Source: Desulfallas sp. Bu1-1 (GTDB lineage: Bacteria > Bacillota > Desulfotomaculia > Desulfotomaculales > Desulfallaceae). From it: a stretch of DNA of 64,000 nt. Made by a program: the position numbers and the translations under genes. Under the pieces are notes generated by a model. It did no database searches. It had not been told where the DNA came from and was given only the letters and a program-made list of their open reading frames with translations. The DNA is taken from assembly GCF_015594625.1 (NCBI RefSeq), contig NZ_JADNRQ010000013.1, positions 16,143 to 80,142 on the forward strand, written 5' to 3'. Position 1 is the first letter of the stretch. Every line of letters begins with the position of its first letter. Of the stretch, positions 53,676-61,799 are shown in pieces.

Positions 53676-54092
53676 ATGGATTCCAGCGCTGAACAATCCG
53701 GTGTGAATAAAAAGGTAGATGAAAAACTACATAAAAGCCCGGGGGAAGACTCCAAAAAAGAAAACAAAAAAGAAAAAATCCATAATCGAAGAATAAAGCC
53801 TCCGTTGCTTGCCCCCTGGTGGCCGTTTTGGTGGGGTTACCCCCGGGCCGGTAAGAAAAAAGCGGTTTTTCCCACTGCAGAAGCTCAAACCAATTCATCC
53901 GAGCTTTTCTCCAAGCCCGCCACCATGCAAACCAACGAAAATATCTACGATGATAATAACAAGAAAATTTCTGTTAATAATGAAGAGAAACATGAGAGGG
54001 TTTTTCAATTGGAAAGTTACAAAAAGGGGATTAAGGTAAACATAAATACCCGCCAAGATATATTTTTAAAAGTTTTTTTGCCCAAACAATAA
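53676..54092 (+). CDS. Unknown Lys-rich protein with a Trp-rich motif
   Basis: The 138-residue protein has a highly charged Lys/Glu N-terminus, an unusual hydrophobic core PPLLAPWWPFWWGYPR near residue 45, and a second charged region. There is no helix long enough for a membrane span. The composition resembles structural coat or exosporium proteins. No homologue family is recognised. Codon use is more A/T-rich than in the metabolic genes. AAAGGAGGG lies upstream; the ATG at 53676 is taken, as the earlier ATG at 53669 is quickly stopped. Confidence 0.7.
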   Translation: MDSSAEQSGVNKKVDEKLHKSPGEDSKKENKKEKIHNRRIKPPLLAPWWPFWWGYPRAGKKKAVFPTAEAQTNSSELFSKPATMQTNENIYDDNNKKISVNNEEKHERVFQLESYKKGIKVNINTRQDIFLKVFLPKQ

Positions 54093-54128
54093 ATGTAATT
54101 ATTAAAAACTTTTTCAAGTTTTTACCGC

Positions 54129-54156
54129 ACATTTATCCTAAAAAAAACATATTATA
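54129..54156 (+). promoter_or_regulatory. Possible sigma-K promoter upstream of the second cotE
   Basis: CATATTATA (54148-54156) fits CATANNNTA, with AC 17 bases upstream (54129-54130). The same arrangement occurs before the first cotE. AT-rich surroundings make chance matches likely. Confidence 0.35.
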
Positions 54157-54229
54157 AGTTGGCGGTTGAGTAAAAATAAGGTTCACATAAACCAAACCGG
54201 AAGGTCTTGTTTTAACGGGAGGGATAAAA

Positions 54230-54778
54230 GTGAATAAAACGACGGCAGTGGAAAAAAGAAATTTCGGTTTTCCCAGAAAAACATTTCGGGAGATTATAAC
54301 CAATGCTGTATGCGGAACAACCCGAAAATCATTAAAATACACTCATTACATTGACCTGCCCCGTGGCGTCATACCCAGCCAGATTTTAGGGTGTTCGGTG
54401 ACGGAACTGAGGCTGAACGATCCGGAGGTGAAAGATATAAACACAAAATCACTTACTATTGGCGCCAAGGGGATATATGAAGCACACGTCTGGTACGCGT
54501 ATAATAACGGTAAAGAAACGGATGTACTGCGGTACCCTGTAAAATTTGAGGAATCTTTACCTCTTGAAGATTACGATTGCCAGCATACCGGCACGTTGGA
54601 TGCCAAAATAACGGTAAGTAAATGCCCTGCTGTAGTGGAATCGGCAATCACCGAAGACCACCGGATCAAGCTGGAAACCGAAATGGAGATTTCTATAGAG
54701 GTAGTGGGTGAAACCAAATTACTCGTACAAGTGTATGTCCCCGGGCGTGGTGAAGTTGATGAGGGGGATGAGGATTAA
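54230..54778 (+). CDS. cotE: Spore outer coat morphogenetic protein, CotE family (copy 2)
   Basis: The 182-residue protein has the CotE pattern: FREIITNAVCGTTRKS, the EAHVWYAYNNGKETDVLRYPVKFEESLPL block, LDAKITVSKCPAVVESAITE, GETKLLVQVYVPG and an acidic tail EVDEGDED like that of Bacillus CotE. Length equals that of Bacillus CotE (about 181). An N-terminal extension of some 17 residues precedes the core. The GTG follows GGGAGGG. Having two diverged cotE genes 2 kb apart is unusual. Confidence 0.9.
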   Translation: MNKTTAVEKRNFGFPRKTFREIITNAVCGTTRKSLKYTHYIDLPRGVIPSQILGCSVTELRLNDPEVKDINTKSLTIGAKGIYEAHVWYAYNNGKETDVLRYPVKFEESLPLEDYDCQHTGTLDAKITVSKCPAVVESAITEDHRIKLETEMEISIEVVGETKLLVQVYVPGRGEVDEGDED

Positions 54779-54818
54779 CCGAATTGTGCAGGCAGCCTGG
54801 TCAAAGTATTCAGCCAGA

Positions 54819-54846
54819 GCACGTCATTGACGTGCCTTTTTATTTC
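54819..54846 (+). terminator. Intrinsic terminator after the second cotE
   Basis: GCACGT pairs with ACGTGC over a five-base loop and is followed by CTTTTTATTTCTT. Confidence 0.8.
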
Positions 54847-54916
54847 TTACTCAGCAAAATGCCCGTTTTGCAGTGAAACACGCTTTGTTACTAATTAACA
54901 AAAAGGAGTTGCTAAA

Positions 54917-56332
54917 ATGTTTAAAAAAATTCACGAAAGCAATTTTCCAGGCACAACCTACCAGCCGGATATTTATTTACTTGCCGCCTTCCTGGGGCAC
55001 CGCTACGAGTGTAAATACATAATTGATATCGGCTGCGGGAATGGCGCGAGTCTTACCATTTTTTATCCAAATTTCCAAATTATCGGCATAGGTTCCGGTT
55101 CTGATTTTCATTTGAATAACAGGCTTTTTCCCTTTGTTAAATGGCTGGAACATGACCTTGAAAATCCGGTAAGAATAAATCTGCCCAAAGAGTTATTAAG
55201 CAATTCCGTGATTATTTGTACAGGTGTCATCCAGCATTTAAGCAACCCCTATCATTTACTTGCAACAATTAAAAAATGGATGGATTATGCCCCGGTATGT
55301 TTGTTATCCGCCCCTGCAGCGGATTTGGCGCTTTCGCATTCATCGCCGGCGCGCAAATGGAATCTAAAGGAATTTGAACAATTTCTATTATCTTTTGGTT
55401 TTAATGTAACACATACGGGGCTTGCACTCGACGACACCAGCGGCGAAAAAACCAACATCCTTTCAATTATTGAAAAAAATAACCTGCAATTCAACTGCCC
55501 AGCTAACTTCAAGGTAGCAGCCATTATGGCGGCATATAATGAAGAAGATATTATCTATCAATCAATTAAACGTTTAATTGACCAGGAAATCCATGTGTAT
55601 ATAATCGAAAACTGGTCAACGGATGCTACTTATGAAATAATCAAGCAATTTGAAGGAAATGACTTTTTCCTGGGAAGCGAAAGATATCCCCCGGAAGGGC
55701 GCGAAAACTATTTTCACCTGAAAGGGTTACTTAGGCGGACGGAAGCACTGGTAAAGAAAATAAACGCAGACTGGTTCATTCACCATGACGTGGACGAAAT
55801 TAGAGAATCACCATGGCCGGGCGTGAATCTAAGAAAAGGAATCTACCGGGTCGACCGCATGGGGTTTAACGCCATTGATCATACCGTGCTCACATTCTGC
55901 CCTCTGGACAATGGCTTTACACCAGGTTCCGATTTTGAAAGTTATTTTAAGTATTTTGAATTCAGCAAGCATCCCGGTGATTTTATCAGAATAAATGCCT
56001 GGAAAAATACCGGCAAACCCGTATTGTTATCTTTCTCAGGCGGGCACGAAATTGCTTTCGCGGGAAGACGGGTATTTCCATACAAGTTCCTGATGAAACA
56101 TTACCCCATACGATCCCAGAGCCATGGGGAAAAAAAGGTTTTCACCGACAGAAAGCCCCGGTGGCATCCCGAAGAAAGGGCTGCCGGCTGGCACACGCAT
56201 TATGATGATATTGCCCCGAAATCTTCATTTCTCCGGAGGCGGGAGGAACTGAGATATTTCAACCGGCCGGCCTTTCACAGGGAGTTCTTGTTGGAACGCC
56301 TATCCGGCCTGGGAATACTCAGGCTTCTCTAG
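54917..56332 (+). CDS. Methyltransferase-glycosyltransferase fusion protein
   Basis: The 471-residue soluble protein has two enzymes in one chain. Residues about 35-190 are a SAM-dependent methyltransferase (motif I IIDIGCGNGASLTIF, then VIICTGVIQHLSNPYHLLAT). Residues about 198-460 are a family-2-like glycosyltransferase (VAAIMAAYNEEDIIYQSIKRLID, metal-binding region DWFIHHDVDEIRESPWPG). The nucleotide-sugar donor and acceptor are unknown. The gene sits between the cotE-type genes and a carbohydrate-binding-like protein, so it may decorate a spore-surface glycan or protein. Confidence 0.88.
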   Translation: MFKKIHESNFPGTTYQPDIYLLAAFLGHRYECKYIIDIGCGNGASLTIFYPNFQIIGIGSGSDFHLNNRLFPFVKWLEHDLENPVRINLPKELLSNSVIICTGVIQHLSNPYHLLATIKKWMDYAPVCLLSAPAADLALSHSSPARKWNLKEFEQFLLSFGFNVTHTGLALDDTSGEKTNILSIIEKNNLQFNCPANFKVAAIMAAYNEEDIIYQSIKRLIDQEIHVYIIENWSTDATYEIIKQFEGNDFFLGSERYPPEGRENYFHLKGLLRRTEALVKKINADWFIHHDVDEIRESPWPGVNLRKGIYRVDRMGFNAIDHTVLTFCPLDNGFTPGSDFESYFKYFEFSKHPGDFIRINAWKNTGKPVLLSFSGGHEIAFAGRRVFPYKFLMKHYPIRSQSHGEKKVFTDRKPRWHPEERAAGWHTHYDDIAPKSSFLRRREELRYFNRPAFHREFLLERLSGLGILRLL

Positions 56333-56380
56333 CCGGGAATAATAATTTCAGATACTGTCCGGGTGTAATTTAAGCGAACA

Positions 56381-56433
56381 AAAAAAACTCGTCGCTTTGG
56401 CTTTATTGCAGACCAGGCGGCGAGTTATTTTTT
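56381..56433. terminator. Bidirectional terminator
   Basis: AACTCGTCGC and GCGGCGAGTT form a stem, flanked by an A run on the left and a T run on the right. It serves two convergent genes. Confidence 0.8.
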
Positions 56434-56437
56434 ATTC

Positions 56438-56974
56438 TTATAGCCTACCTTCCTTTTCCATTTTTTCAAATGCTTTCTCAATAAATATATCAACACCCGC
56501 AAAAAAGTATTCTTCAAACTCCTTTATTTCCTGGTCACTCCAGTCCCACCATCTTATTCTAAGCAAAGCCTTGATTTGTTCCTCCGAAAACCTATACTTG
56601 ATAATTTTGGCCGGGTTCCCGGCAACTATGGCATACGGGGGGACATCTTTGGCAACCACCGAGCAGGCCCCGACAATGGCGCCGTCGCCTATTTTCACCC
56701 CCGACAATATCGTGGCATTATACAACACCAGAACATCGTTGCCGATGACGGTCGGGCCTTTGGAGAAACCGTCCTTATGAATTTCCCCGGTAAAAAAATA
56801 AAATGTTTTTAAAGGATAATTAGCCACATTATTCTGGTAATGTTCGCCGCCCGCAAATACTTTAACCCCCAGCGCGAGGCCGGAAAAATTCCCGATCTGA
56901 ATAAGCTCCCGGGTGTCATAGGGCAAAAAATTAACGGGTAGCGCAATCGAATTTCTACCTATAATTATTGGCAT
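56438..56974 (-). CDS. Hexapeptide-repeat acetyltransferase (CatB/xenobiotic type)
   Basis: The 178-residue protein has a left-handed beta-helix built of hexapeptide repeats: [40 protein letters not shown] and [21 protein letters not shown], typical of sugar O- or N-acetyltransferases. A His in GGEHYQNN and the inserted loop around residues 50-65 fit the CatB-related subgroup. Given its neighbours it probably acetylates a surface sugar, but the substrate is not visible. Confidence 0.88.
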   Translation of the reverse strand: MPIIIGRNSIALPVNFLPYDTRELIQIGNFSGLALGVKVFAGGEHYQNNVANYPLKTFYFFTGEIHKDGFSKGPTVIGNDVLVLYNATILSGVKIGDGAIVGACSVVAKDVPPYAIVAGNPAKIIKYRFSEEQIKALLRIRWWDWSDQEIKEFEEYFFAGVDIFIEKAFEKMEKEGRL

Positions 56975-57143
56975 TGTCCCACCCCTGTTTTGTTTATGAA
57001 TTTTTAACCATTATATGTTAAATAATTAATCACGCTACACAATCATACAAAAAATCTCATAATTGTAAAAAATCTTGCATCCGGTAACCAAAAAACACTT
57101 GTGAGAATAGGTTATAAGTGTAAAAATAAACCGAGGTGATATA

Positions 57144-57806
57144 ATGGCCAAACAGCTTCTGCTAAACAGGGGGTTTGAAAACGGGCTGGTAAATTTCTAC
57201 ACCCAGGGCACCGTATCGGCATATGGCGATATTGCCTACTGCGGCACAACATCGGCGCTGCTGCTGACCGATCCAACCTCAATTGCTGAGTTATCACAAG
57301 TAGTTATGTTTTTAATCCCCGGCACTCCGGTCAAGTTTTCATTCCTCGCCAGGAAATTTTATAACGAGGATGTCCAGGGCGTATCCAACGTAAGAGCTGA
57401 AGTAAATTTCTTCAGCGCGCTGGGCACAGCCATACCACCGGGCATGGTCATCACGATCAGGGGCCGCGATATATCCAAAAAAAGATGGAATTACTATGAA
57501 GAATATGGTGAAGTGCCCTTGGGTACTGTGGCCGCCCAGATGGTAATCCGCCTGGAACCGCCCGCAAGCGGGACCAGCGGCTTGCTGGTTGACAACCTGG
57601 CGCTGGTTGCCGAAGCGGTTGCACCACCCGCCCCCCAACCACAAATATTCCCGTCAAACCCGGTGCAGCCGGGAATAGCGGGTTTTCCGGTCCCACCAGT
57701 TAAAGATTTCCCGCCCGCATTCCCCGGCGGGTTAATGCCCAAAACAGGAGGCTGCAGCCGGTCAGTGAACATCAATATCCCTAACACTAAAAATAAAGAA
57801 AAGTAA
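57144..57806 (+). CDS. Secreted-type beta-sandwich protein, NTTRR-F1-like, with proline-rich tail
   Basis: The 220-residue protein starts LLLNRGFENGLVNFYTQGTV, the usual opening of carbohydrate-binding-like (CBM4/9 or NTTRR-F1) jelly-roll domains. TPVKFSFLARKF and a C-terminal SGLLVDNLALVAE follow. After residue 155 comes a Pro-rich region (APPAPQPQIFPSNPVQPGIA) and a short basic end with one Cys. There is no signal peptide, as for proteins put on the spore from the mother cell. GAGGTG precedes the ATG. It is probably a coat or exosporium surface component. Confidence 0.7.
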   Translation: MAKQLLLNRGFENGLVNFYTQGTVSAYGDIAYCGTTSALLLTDPTSIAELSQVVMFLIPGTPVKFSFLARKFYNEDVQGVSNVRAEVNFFSALGTAIPPGMVITIRGRDISKKRWNYYEEYGEVPLGTVAAQMVIRLEPPASGTSGLLVDNLALVAEAVAPPAPQPQIFPSNPVQPGIAGFPVPPVKDFPPAFPGGLMPKTGGCSRSVNINIPNTKNKEK

Positions 57807-57880
57807 AAACCCGTTTAAAAATCCTCAAGCCCCTTCCCTCATTTTCCCCTTCCTCCGGGTGTTTTTGCCCATATTTTAAA

Positions 57881-57930
57881 TGAAAATCGAAACGGGGTAG
57901 GAGAGCTACTTCCTGCCCCGTTTTCATTTT
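57881..57930 (+). terminator. Terminator after the lectin-like gene
   Basis: GAAAATCGAAACGGGGTAGGA pairs imperfectly with TCCTGCCCCGTTTTCATTTT, ending in a T-rich stretch. Confidence 0.7.
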
Positions 57931-57969
57931 CCAAAACAATTAAAAAAAGTCCCCGAAATTAACGGCAAT

Positions 57970-58001
57970 AAGAACCCCCTGCGGTTACAGGGGGCTCTTA
58001 A
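57970..58001 (-). terminator. Terminator of the dideoxyhexose/glycosyltransferase operon
   Basis: On the minus strand AAGAGCCCCCTG pairs with CAGGGGGTTCTT, a 12-bp stem just after the last gene of the leftward operon. Confidence 0.75.
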
Positions 58002-58003
58002 TT

Positions 58004-58453
58004 TTACCGGTGTTTCAGCTCCCAGTTATAGGGGATATGGTTATCCAGGGGGTCCAGGCGCTCGATTTCCTCCGGGTCGTGGGGAATGGTGGCGCAATTG
58101 GCCACGATGGCCTTTTGGGTGCCCACGCCCTTGAACCCGTTCCACACCATGGGCGGAATCTTAACCAGACAGTAGTTATCCTCGCCAATGAATATTTCCT
58201 GGATTTCCCCGCGGGTAGGAGAATTTACCCGCTCGTCATACAGCACCAGCTTGATCATTCCTGCAACCACGGCGTAATTAAGGGTCATCCGCCGGTGGAT
58301 ATGCCACCCCTTGATCACGCCGGGGTAAACCACAGAAAAGTAGATTTCCCCGAACCGTTCAAATTCCGGGTCGGTCTCTTTCAACATGTGCATGATTTTG
58401 CCCCGCTCATCGGGAATTTGCCTGAGCGGTTTAATCACAACCCCGTCAATCAC
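58004..58453 (-). CDS. RmlC-like cupin (dTDP-4-dehydrorhamnose 3,5-epimerase family)
   Basis: The 149-residue protein has the RmlC pattern: [67 protein letters not shown] and [14 protein letters not shown]. The epimerase His in GWHIH is retained. It is shorter than full RmlC (about 180). With CDP-sugar genes around it, it may epimerise a CDP-4-keto sugar rather than dTDP-linked one. The GTG at 58453 overlaps the rfbH stop by 8 bp and is preferred over upstream starts in the rfbH gene. Confidence 0.82.
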   Translation of the reverse strand: MIDGVVIKPLRQIPDERGKIMHMLKETDPEFERFGEIYFSVVYPGVIKGWHIHRRMTLNYAVVAGMIKLVLYDERVNSPTRGEIQEIFIGEDNYCLVKIPPMVWNGFKGVGTQKAIVANCATIPHDPEEIERLDPLDNHIPYNWELKHR

Positions 58454-60020
58454 CGGCTTCAACCCCTTTAATGAAATTGTCCAAGGTATCGAGGATGTAC
58501 TCGATTTCCCGTTCACCAAGCCCCGGGTACAGGCCGATCCAGAATGCATTGTTCATAATTATGTCGGTGTTTTTCAAATCCCCCGCCACCCGGTGCTCCA
58601 CCCCCCGGAAGGCGGGCTGCCGGGTCATGTTCCCGGCAAACAGCAGCCTGGTTCTGATACGGCGTTCTTCCAGGTAATTGATTAACTGTTGCCTGGTGAA
58701 GGGCGCACCCGGCCGCAGGGTAAGCAAAAAGCCGAACCAGCTGGGGTCCGCATGTTTCGTCGCCCGCGGGAGGATAAACCGGTCGCTGTGCTTTTGCAAG
58801 CCTTCGGATAGCAACTGGAAGTTCCGCCCGCGGGCCTGAATAAAACCGGGCAACTTGGCCAGCTGGGCCAGCCCCACGGCGGCCTGCAGATCCGTAAGCT
58901 TGAGGTTGTAGCCCAGGTGCGAATAGGTATATTTATGATCATAACCACGGGGCAGGTCCCCCAGTTGCTGCTGGAACCGCCGCTTGCAGGTATTGTCATG
59001 GCCCGGCGGGCACCAGCAGTCCCTGCCCCAATCGCGGAGAGATTCCACGATGCGCTTTAACAACGGGTCGCTGGTAATGACCGCCCCTCCCTCTCCCGTG
59101 GTAATGTGGTGGGCGGGGTAAAAGCTGACGGTGGCCAGGTCACCGAAGGTGCCGGTATATTTACCCCTGTATTTTGAACCCAGGGCGTCGCAGTTGTCCT
59201 CAATCAACCAGAGATTATATTTGCGGGCGATTTCCGTCACGGCATCCAGGTTAAACGGATTGCCCAGGGTATGGGCCAGGAAAATGGCCCTGGTCCTGGC
59301 GCCGACGGCGGCCTCCAACTGCCCGGCGTTGACATTGTATGTTTCCAGGTCCACATCCACAAAAACAGGCACCAGGCGGTTTTGCACAATGGGCGTAACG
59401 GTGGTGGGAAAACCGGCGGCCACGGTGATTACTTCATCGCCGGGTTTGAGCCGGCGCTCGCCCAGTTTGGGCGAAGTAAGGGCGGAAACGGCCAGCAGGT
59501 TGGCCGAAGACCCGGAATTGGTCAACAGGCAGTAACGCGCCCCGAGGTAGCCGGCCAGTTTTTGCTCGAGACTCGACGCGTACCTGCCGGCGGTCAGCCA
59601 AAAATCCAGCGCGGCATCGATTAAATTAACCATTTCCTGCTCGTCGTAGACCTTGCCGGAGCAAGATATCCAGGTCTGGCCCGGTTTAAAAGGCGCCGGC
59701 CGGTGGAACAGGCTGTAATATTGCCCGGCCCGGCGGGCGAAATCGCCCCGCCAGAGTTTTTCCAGGCAGGATGCTGTAATTGCCCCCGCCGCACCCTGGA
59801 TCTCACCGGCGCCAACTTTAAACCGGCAGTTCAAATCAACCCCCAAAGGCAGATCCAGGCTTTGGTCCACAGCGGCGATATCCGCCGCTTCCAGGACGCA
59901 ATCCGCCCCCCGGGGCGCGGGCGTTGTCACCGGCCAGATATGGCATGTTTCACTTTCGCGGACGGCCACCAGGGCGAAACCATCTTTTATTTTTATAATA
60001 TCCCCCGCTTGATAAGGCAT
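58446..60020 (-). CDS. rfbH: CDP-4-keto-6-deoxyglucose 3-dehydrase, RfbH/DdhC (E1), with extra N-terminal domain
   Basis: This PMP- and [2Fe-2S]-dependent enzyme removes the C3 hydroxyl in 3,6-dideoxyhexose synthesis. Residues about 95-524 match RfbH closely: [49 protein letters not shown] with His304-His305 where aminotransferases have Lys, and [20 protein letters not shown] with the cluster cysteines; a further Cys lies in EDNCDALGS. The first 95 residues are an addition not found in classical RfbH (about 437 residues); its pattern [15 protein letters not shown]...HIWPVTT is faintly PemK/MazF-like. GAGGAGG precedes the ATG. Confidence 0.92.
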   Translation of the reverse strand: MPYQAGDIIKIKDGFALVAVRESETCHIWPVTTPAPRGADCVLEAADIAAVDQSLDLPLGVDLNCRFKVGAGEIQGAAGAITASCLEKLWRGDFARRAGQYYSLFHRPAPFKPGQTWISCSGKVYDEQEMVNLIDAALDFWLTAGRYASSLEQKLAGYLGARYCLLTNSGSSANLLAVSALTSPKLGERRLKPGDEVITVAAGFPTTVTPIVQNRLVPVFVDVDLETYNVNAGQLEAAVGARTRAIFLAHTLGNPFNLDAVTEIARKYNLWLIEDNCDALGSKYRGKYTGTFGDLATVSFYPAHHITTGEGGAVITSDPLLKRIVESLRDWGRDCWCPPGHDNTCKRRFQQQLGDLPRGYDHKYTYSHLGYNLKLTDLQAAVGLAQLAKLPGFIQARGRNFQLLSEGLQKHSDRFILPRATKHADPSWFGFLLTLRPGAPFTRQQLINYLEERRIRTRLLFAGNMTRQPAFRGVEHRVAGDLKNTDIIMNNAFWIGLYPGLGEREIEYILDTLDNFIKGVEAGD

Positions 60021-60034
60021 GTTGTTCCTCCTCG

Positions 60035-60940
60035 TTATTGTTTCAGCACCCTTTTCATTTCCCGCAACCCATCGCGCACGCCGGTCAAAGGGGTTGTCAC
60101 CAGGGCCCGCACCTTGTCAACTTTGAGCCCCGCGGCCAGAGGCCGGGGGGCTTTTTGACTCAACTCCGCCGTGGTTACGGGCACAATCAGATTTTGATCA
60201 AGATCGAAGATTTGAGCCGCCTCCAGGGCAAACTGATAGCGGTCTATCAAATCAGGACCGGCCACGTGGTAAATCCCCTCTTCCCCCAGCTCGACCAGTT
60301 CTTTAACCACCCGGCATAAATTGGGAGCATAAGTGGGGGTGCCCACCTGGTCCCGGGGAACTTTCACCACCTCGCCCTGTTTGACGCGCCTGATTAAGCC
60401 CAATACAAAATTTTTCCCCTGCTGTTCCGGGCCGTAGACCACCGTGGTACGAATGATGAGCCAGGGACCGCGGGATTGTTGAATCCGCTGTTCCACGGCA
60501 TATTTGGCCCTGCCGTACACGGATATGGGATTGGGCGGTTCATCTTCACCATAAGGGCCCGCCGCTCCATCAAAAACATAGTCCGTGCTGAAATACACGA
60601 TTTTGGCCCCGACCCCGGCGGCGGCCTCCAAAACATAACCAACTCCTTCGACGTTCACTTGATAACAGAGCCCCGGGTTTTCTTCGCATGCTTCTACGTT
60701 GGGCATGGCTGCGGGAATAAACACCACACCGGGAACCAGTTCCTCCATTAATTGTCGGACATGGTTCCGCTTCATCATGTCCAGTTTGATCAAACCTTTT
60801 TGTGGATAAGAAAAAAAAGTGCCGGTAACCTGGTAATCACCTTTCAATGTTTCGTACAAACAACTGCCGATCAATCCGGAAGCACCGATAATTAACACGG
60901 TGCCAGGCACCTGGTAACTTTCTCCAGCGACCACCGGCAA
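60035..60940 (-). CDS. NAD(P)-dependent sugar reductase, RmlD-like
   Basis: A short-chain dehydrogenase of the RmlD (dTDP-4-dehydrorhamnose reductase) family. It has the Rossmann motif [16 protein letters not shown] near residue 20, [38 protein letters not shown], and the catalytic YxxxK in [10 protein letters not shown]. In this operon it likely reduces a 4-keto group of the CDP-3,6-dideoxy sugar or closely related intermediate. The TTG at 60940 has GGGAGGTG upstream; the 14 residues before VLIIGASG partly come from a short palindromic repeat. Confidence 0.88.
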   Translation of the reverse strand: MPVVAGESYQVPGTVLIIGASGLIGSCLYETLKGDYQVTGTFFSYPQKGLIKLDMMKRNHVRQLMEELVPGVVFIPAAMPNVEACEENPGLCYQVNVEGVGYVLEAAAGVGAKIVYFSTDYVFDGAAGPYGEDEPPNPISVYGRAKYAVEQRIQQSRGPWLIIRTTVVYGPEQQGKNFVLGLIRRVKQGEVVKVPRDQVGTPTYAPNLCRVVKELVELGEEGIYHVAGPDLIDRYQFALEAAQIFDLDQNLIVPVTTAELSQKAPRPLAAGLKVDKVRALVTTPLTGVRDGLREMKRVLKQ

Positions 60941-61005
60941 CTAATACACCTCCCACAGTCGGTGCCAGGTGCAAGTGCCAGGCACCTGGTAACTCATGGT
61001 AACTA
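60893..61005. repeat. Cluster of GGTGCCAGGCACC-type palindromic repeats
   Basis: GGTGCCAGGCACCTGGTAAC occurs at about 60897-60916. A related block with GGTGCCAGGTGCAAGTGCCA and GGCACCTGGTAAC lies at about 60962-60994. The ribosome-site-like string (GGTATATTAG / GGTGTATTAG) is also repeated on the minus strand, so the start region of the reductase gene seems partly duplicated. The core GGTGCCAGG is shared with repeat type B. Confidence 0.7.
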
Positions 61006-61779
61006 ATATACCTTCCACGGGGAATTGCCTCCGTACCACATTTCATTCAGTTCCTGGTAATCTTTATATGTATCCATGCACTTCCAAAAACCCTCGTGCA
61101 CGTATACGGCAAGTTCCCGCATACTGACCAACTGTTCAAATACTTCGTTCTCCAGAATGCAATTTTCATCCATGTAGTCAAAAATTTTCCTGCTGAAGAC
61201 ACAAAAGCCGCCGTTAATAAAATTGTCGAGGAAAGGTTTTTCCTTGAATTCAGTGATAATGCCTTCCGGGTCAACGGCAATTTCCCCGTACTTGGAACGC
61301 GGCCTGATGCCCGTGATCACCCCGGTCTTACCCTTTCGCAGGAAAAACCTTTCCAGTTCATGGAGATTTACGTTGGAAAGACCGTCGCCGTAGGTTAAGA
61401 AGAAATAATCCCCGTCGATATACTTTTCAATTTTTTTGACCCGGCCGCCCGTATTGGTTTCCTGGCCCGTGTCGGCAAAAGTAATGTCCCAGTCTTCAAC
61501 CTCGGCCATATCCTGCATGAACGATTTAATGCCGTACTTTAAATTCAGCTGCAGGTCCCAGCGGTAAAACTTATAATTAATAAAATAATCCTTGATTTGT
61601 TCGCCTTTATAACCCAGGCACAGGATAAAGTCGTTATACCCGTAATGGGCGTAATGTTTCATGATATGCCACAGGATTGGAAAATTGCCCACTTTAACAA
61701 GCGGCTTGGGCTTGTTTTCAGTCTCTTCCCGCAGGCGCGTACCTTTCCCGCCGCAAAGAATAACCACTTTAGGCTTCAC
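61003..61779 (-). CDS. rfbF: Glucose-1-phosphate cytidylyltransferase
   Basis: Makes CDP-glucose from CTP and glucose 1-phosphate, the first step to 3,6-dideoxyhexoses. The 258-residue protein has the nucleotidyltransferase motif VVILCGGKGTRLREETENKPKPLV at the N-terminus, the family hallmark YKFYRWDLQLNLKYG, VEDWDITFADTGQETNTGGRV and GFWKCMDTYKDYQELN. The GTG start lies a few bases after AAAGGGGCGG. The matching CDP-glucose 4,6-dehydratase (rfbG) is not in the window. Confidence 0.95.
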   Translation of the reverse strand: MKPKVVILCGGKGTRLREETENKPKPLVKVGNFPILWHIMKHYAHYGYNDFILCLGYKGEQIKDYFINYKFYRWDLQLNLKYGIKSFMQDMAEVEDWDITFADTGQETNTGGRVKKIEKYIDGDYFFLTYGDGLSNVNLHELERFFLRKGKTGVITGIRPRSKYGEIAVDPEGIITEFKEKPFLDNFINGGFCVFSRKIFDYMDENCILENEVFEQLVSMRELAVYVHEGFWKCMDTYKDYQELNEMWYGGNSPWKVY

Positions 61780-61799
61780 CAGTGCCGCCCCTTTCGGAA

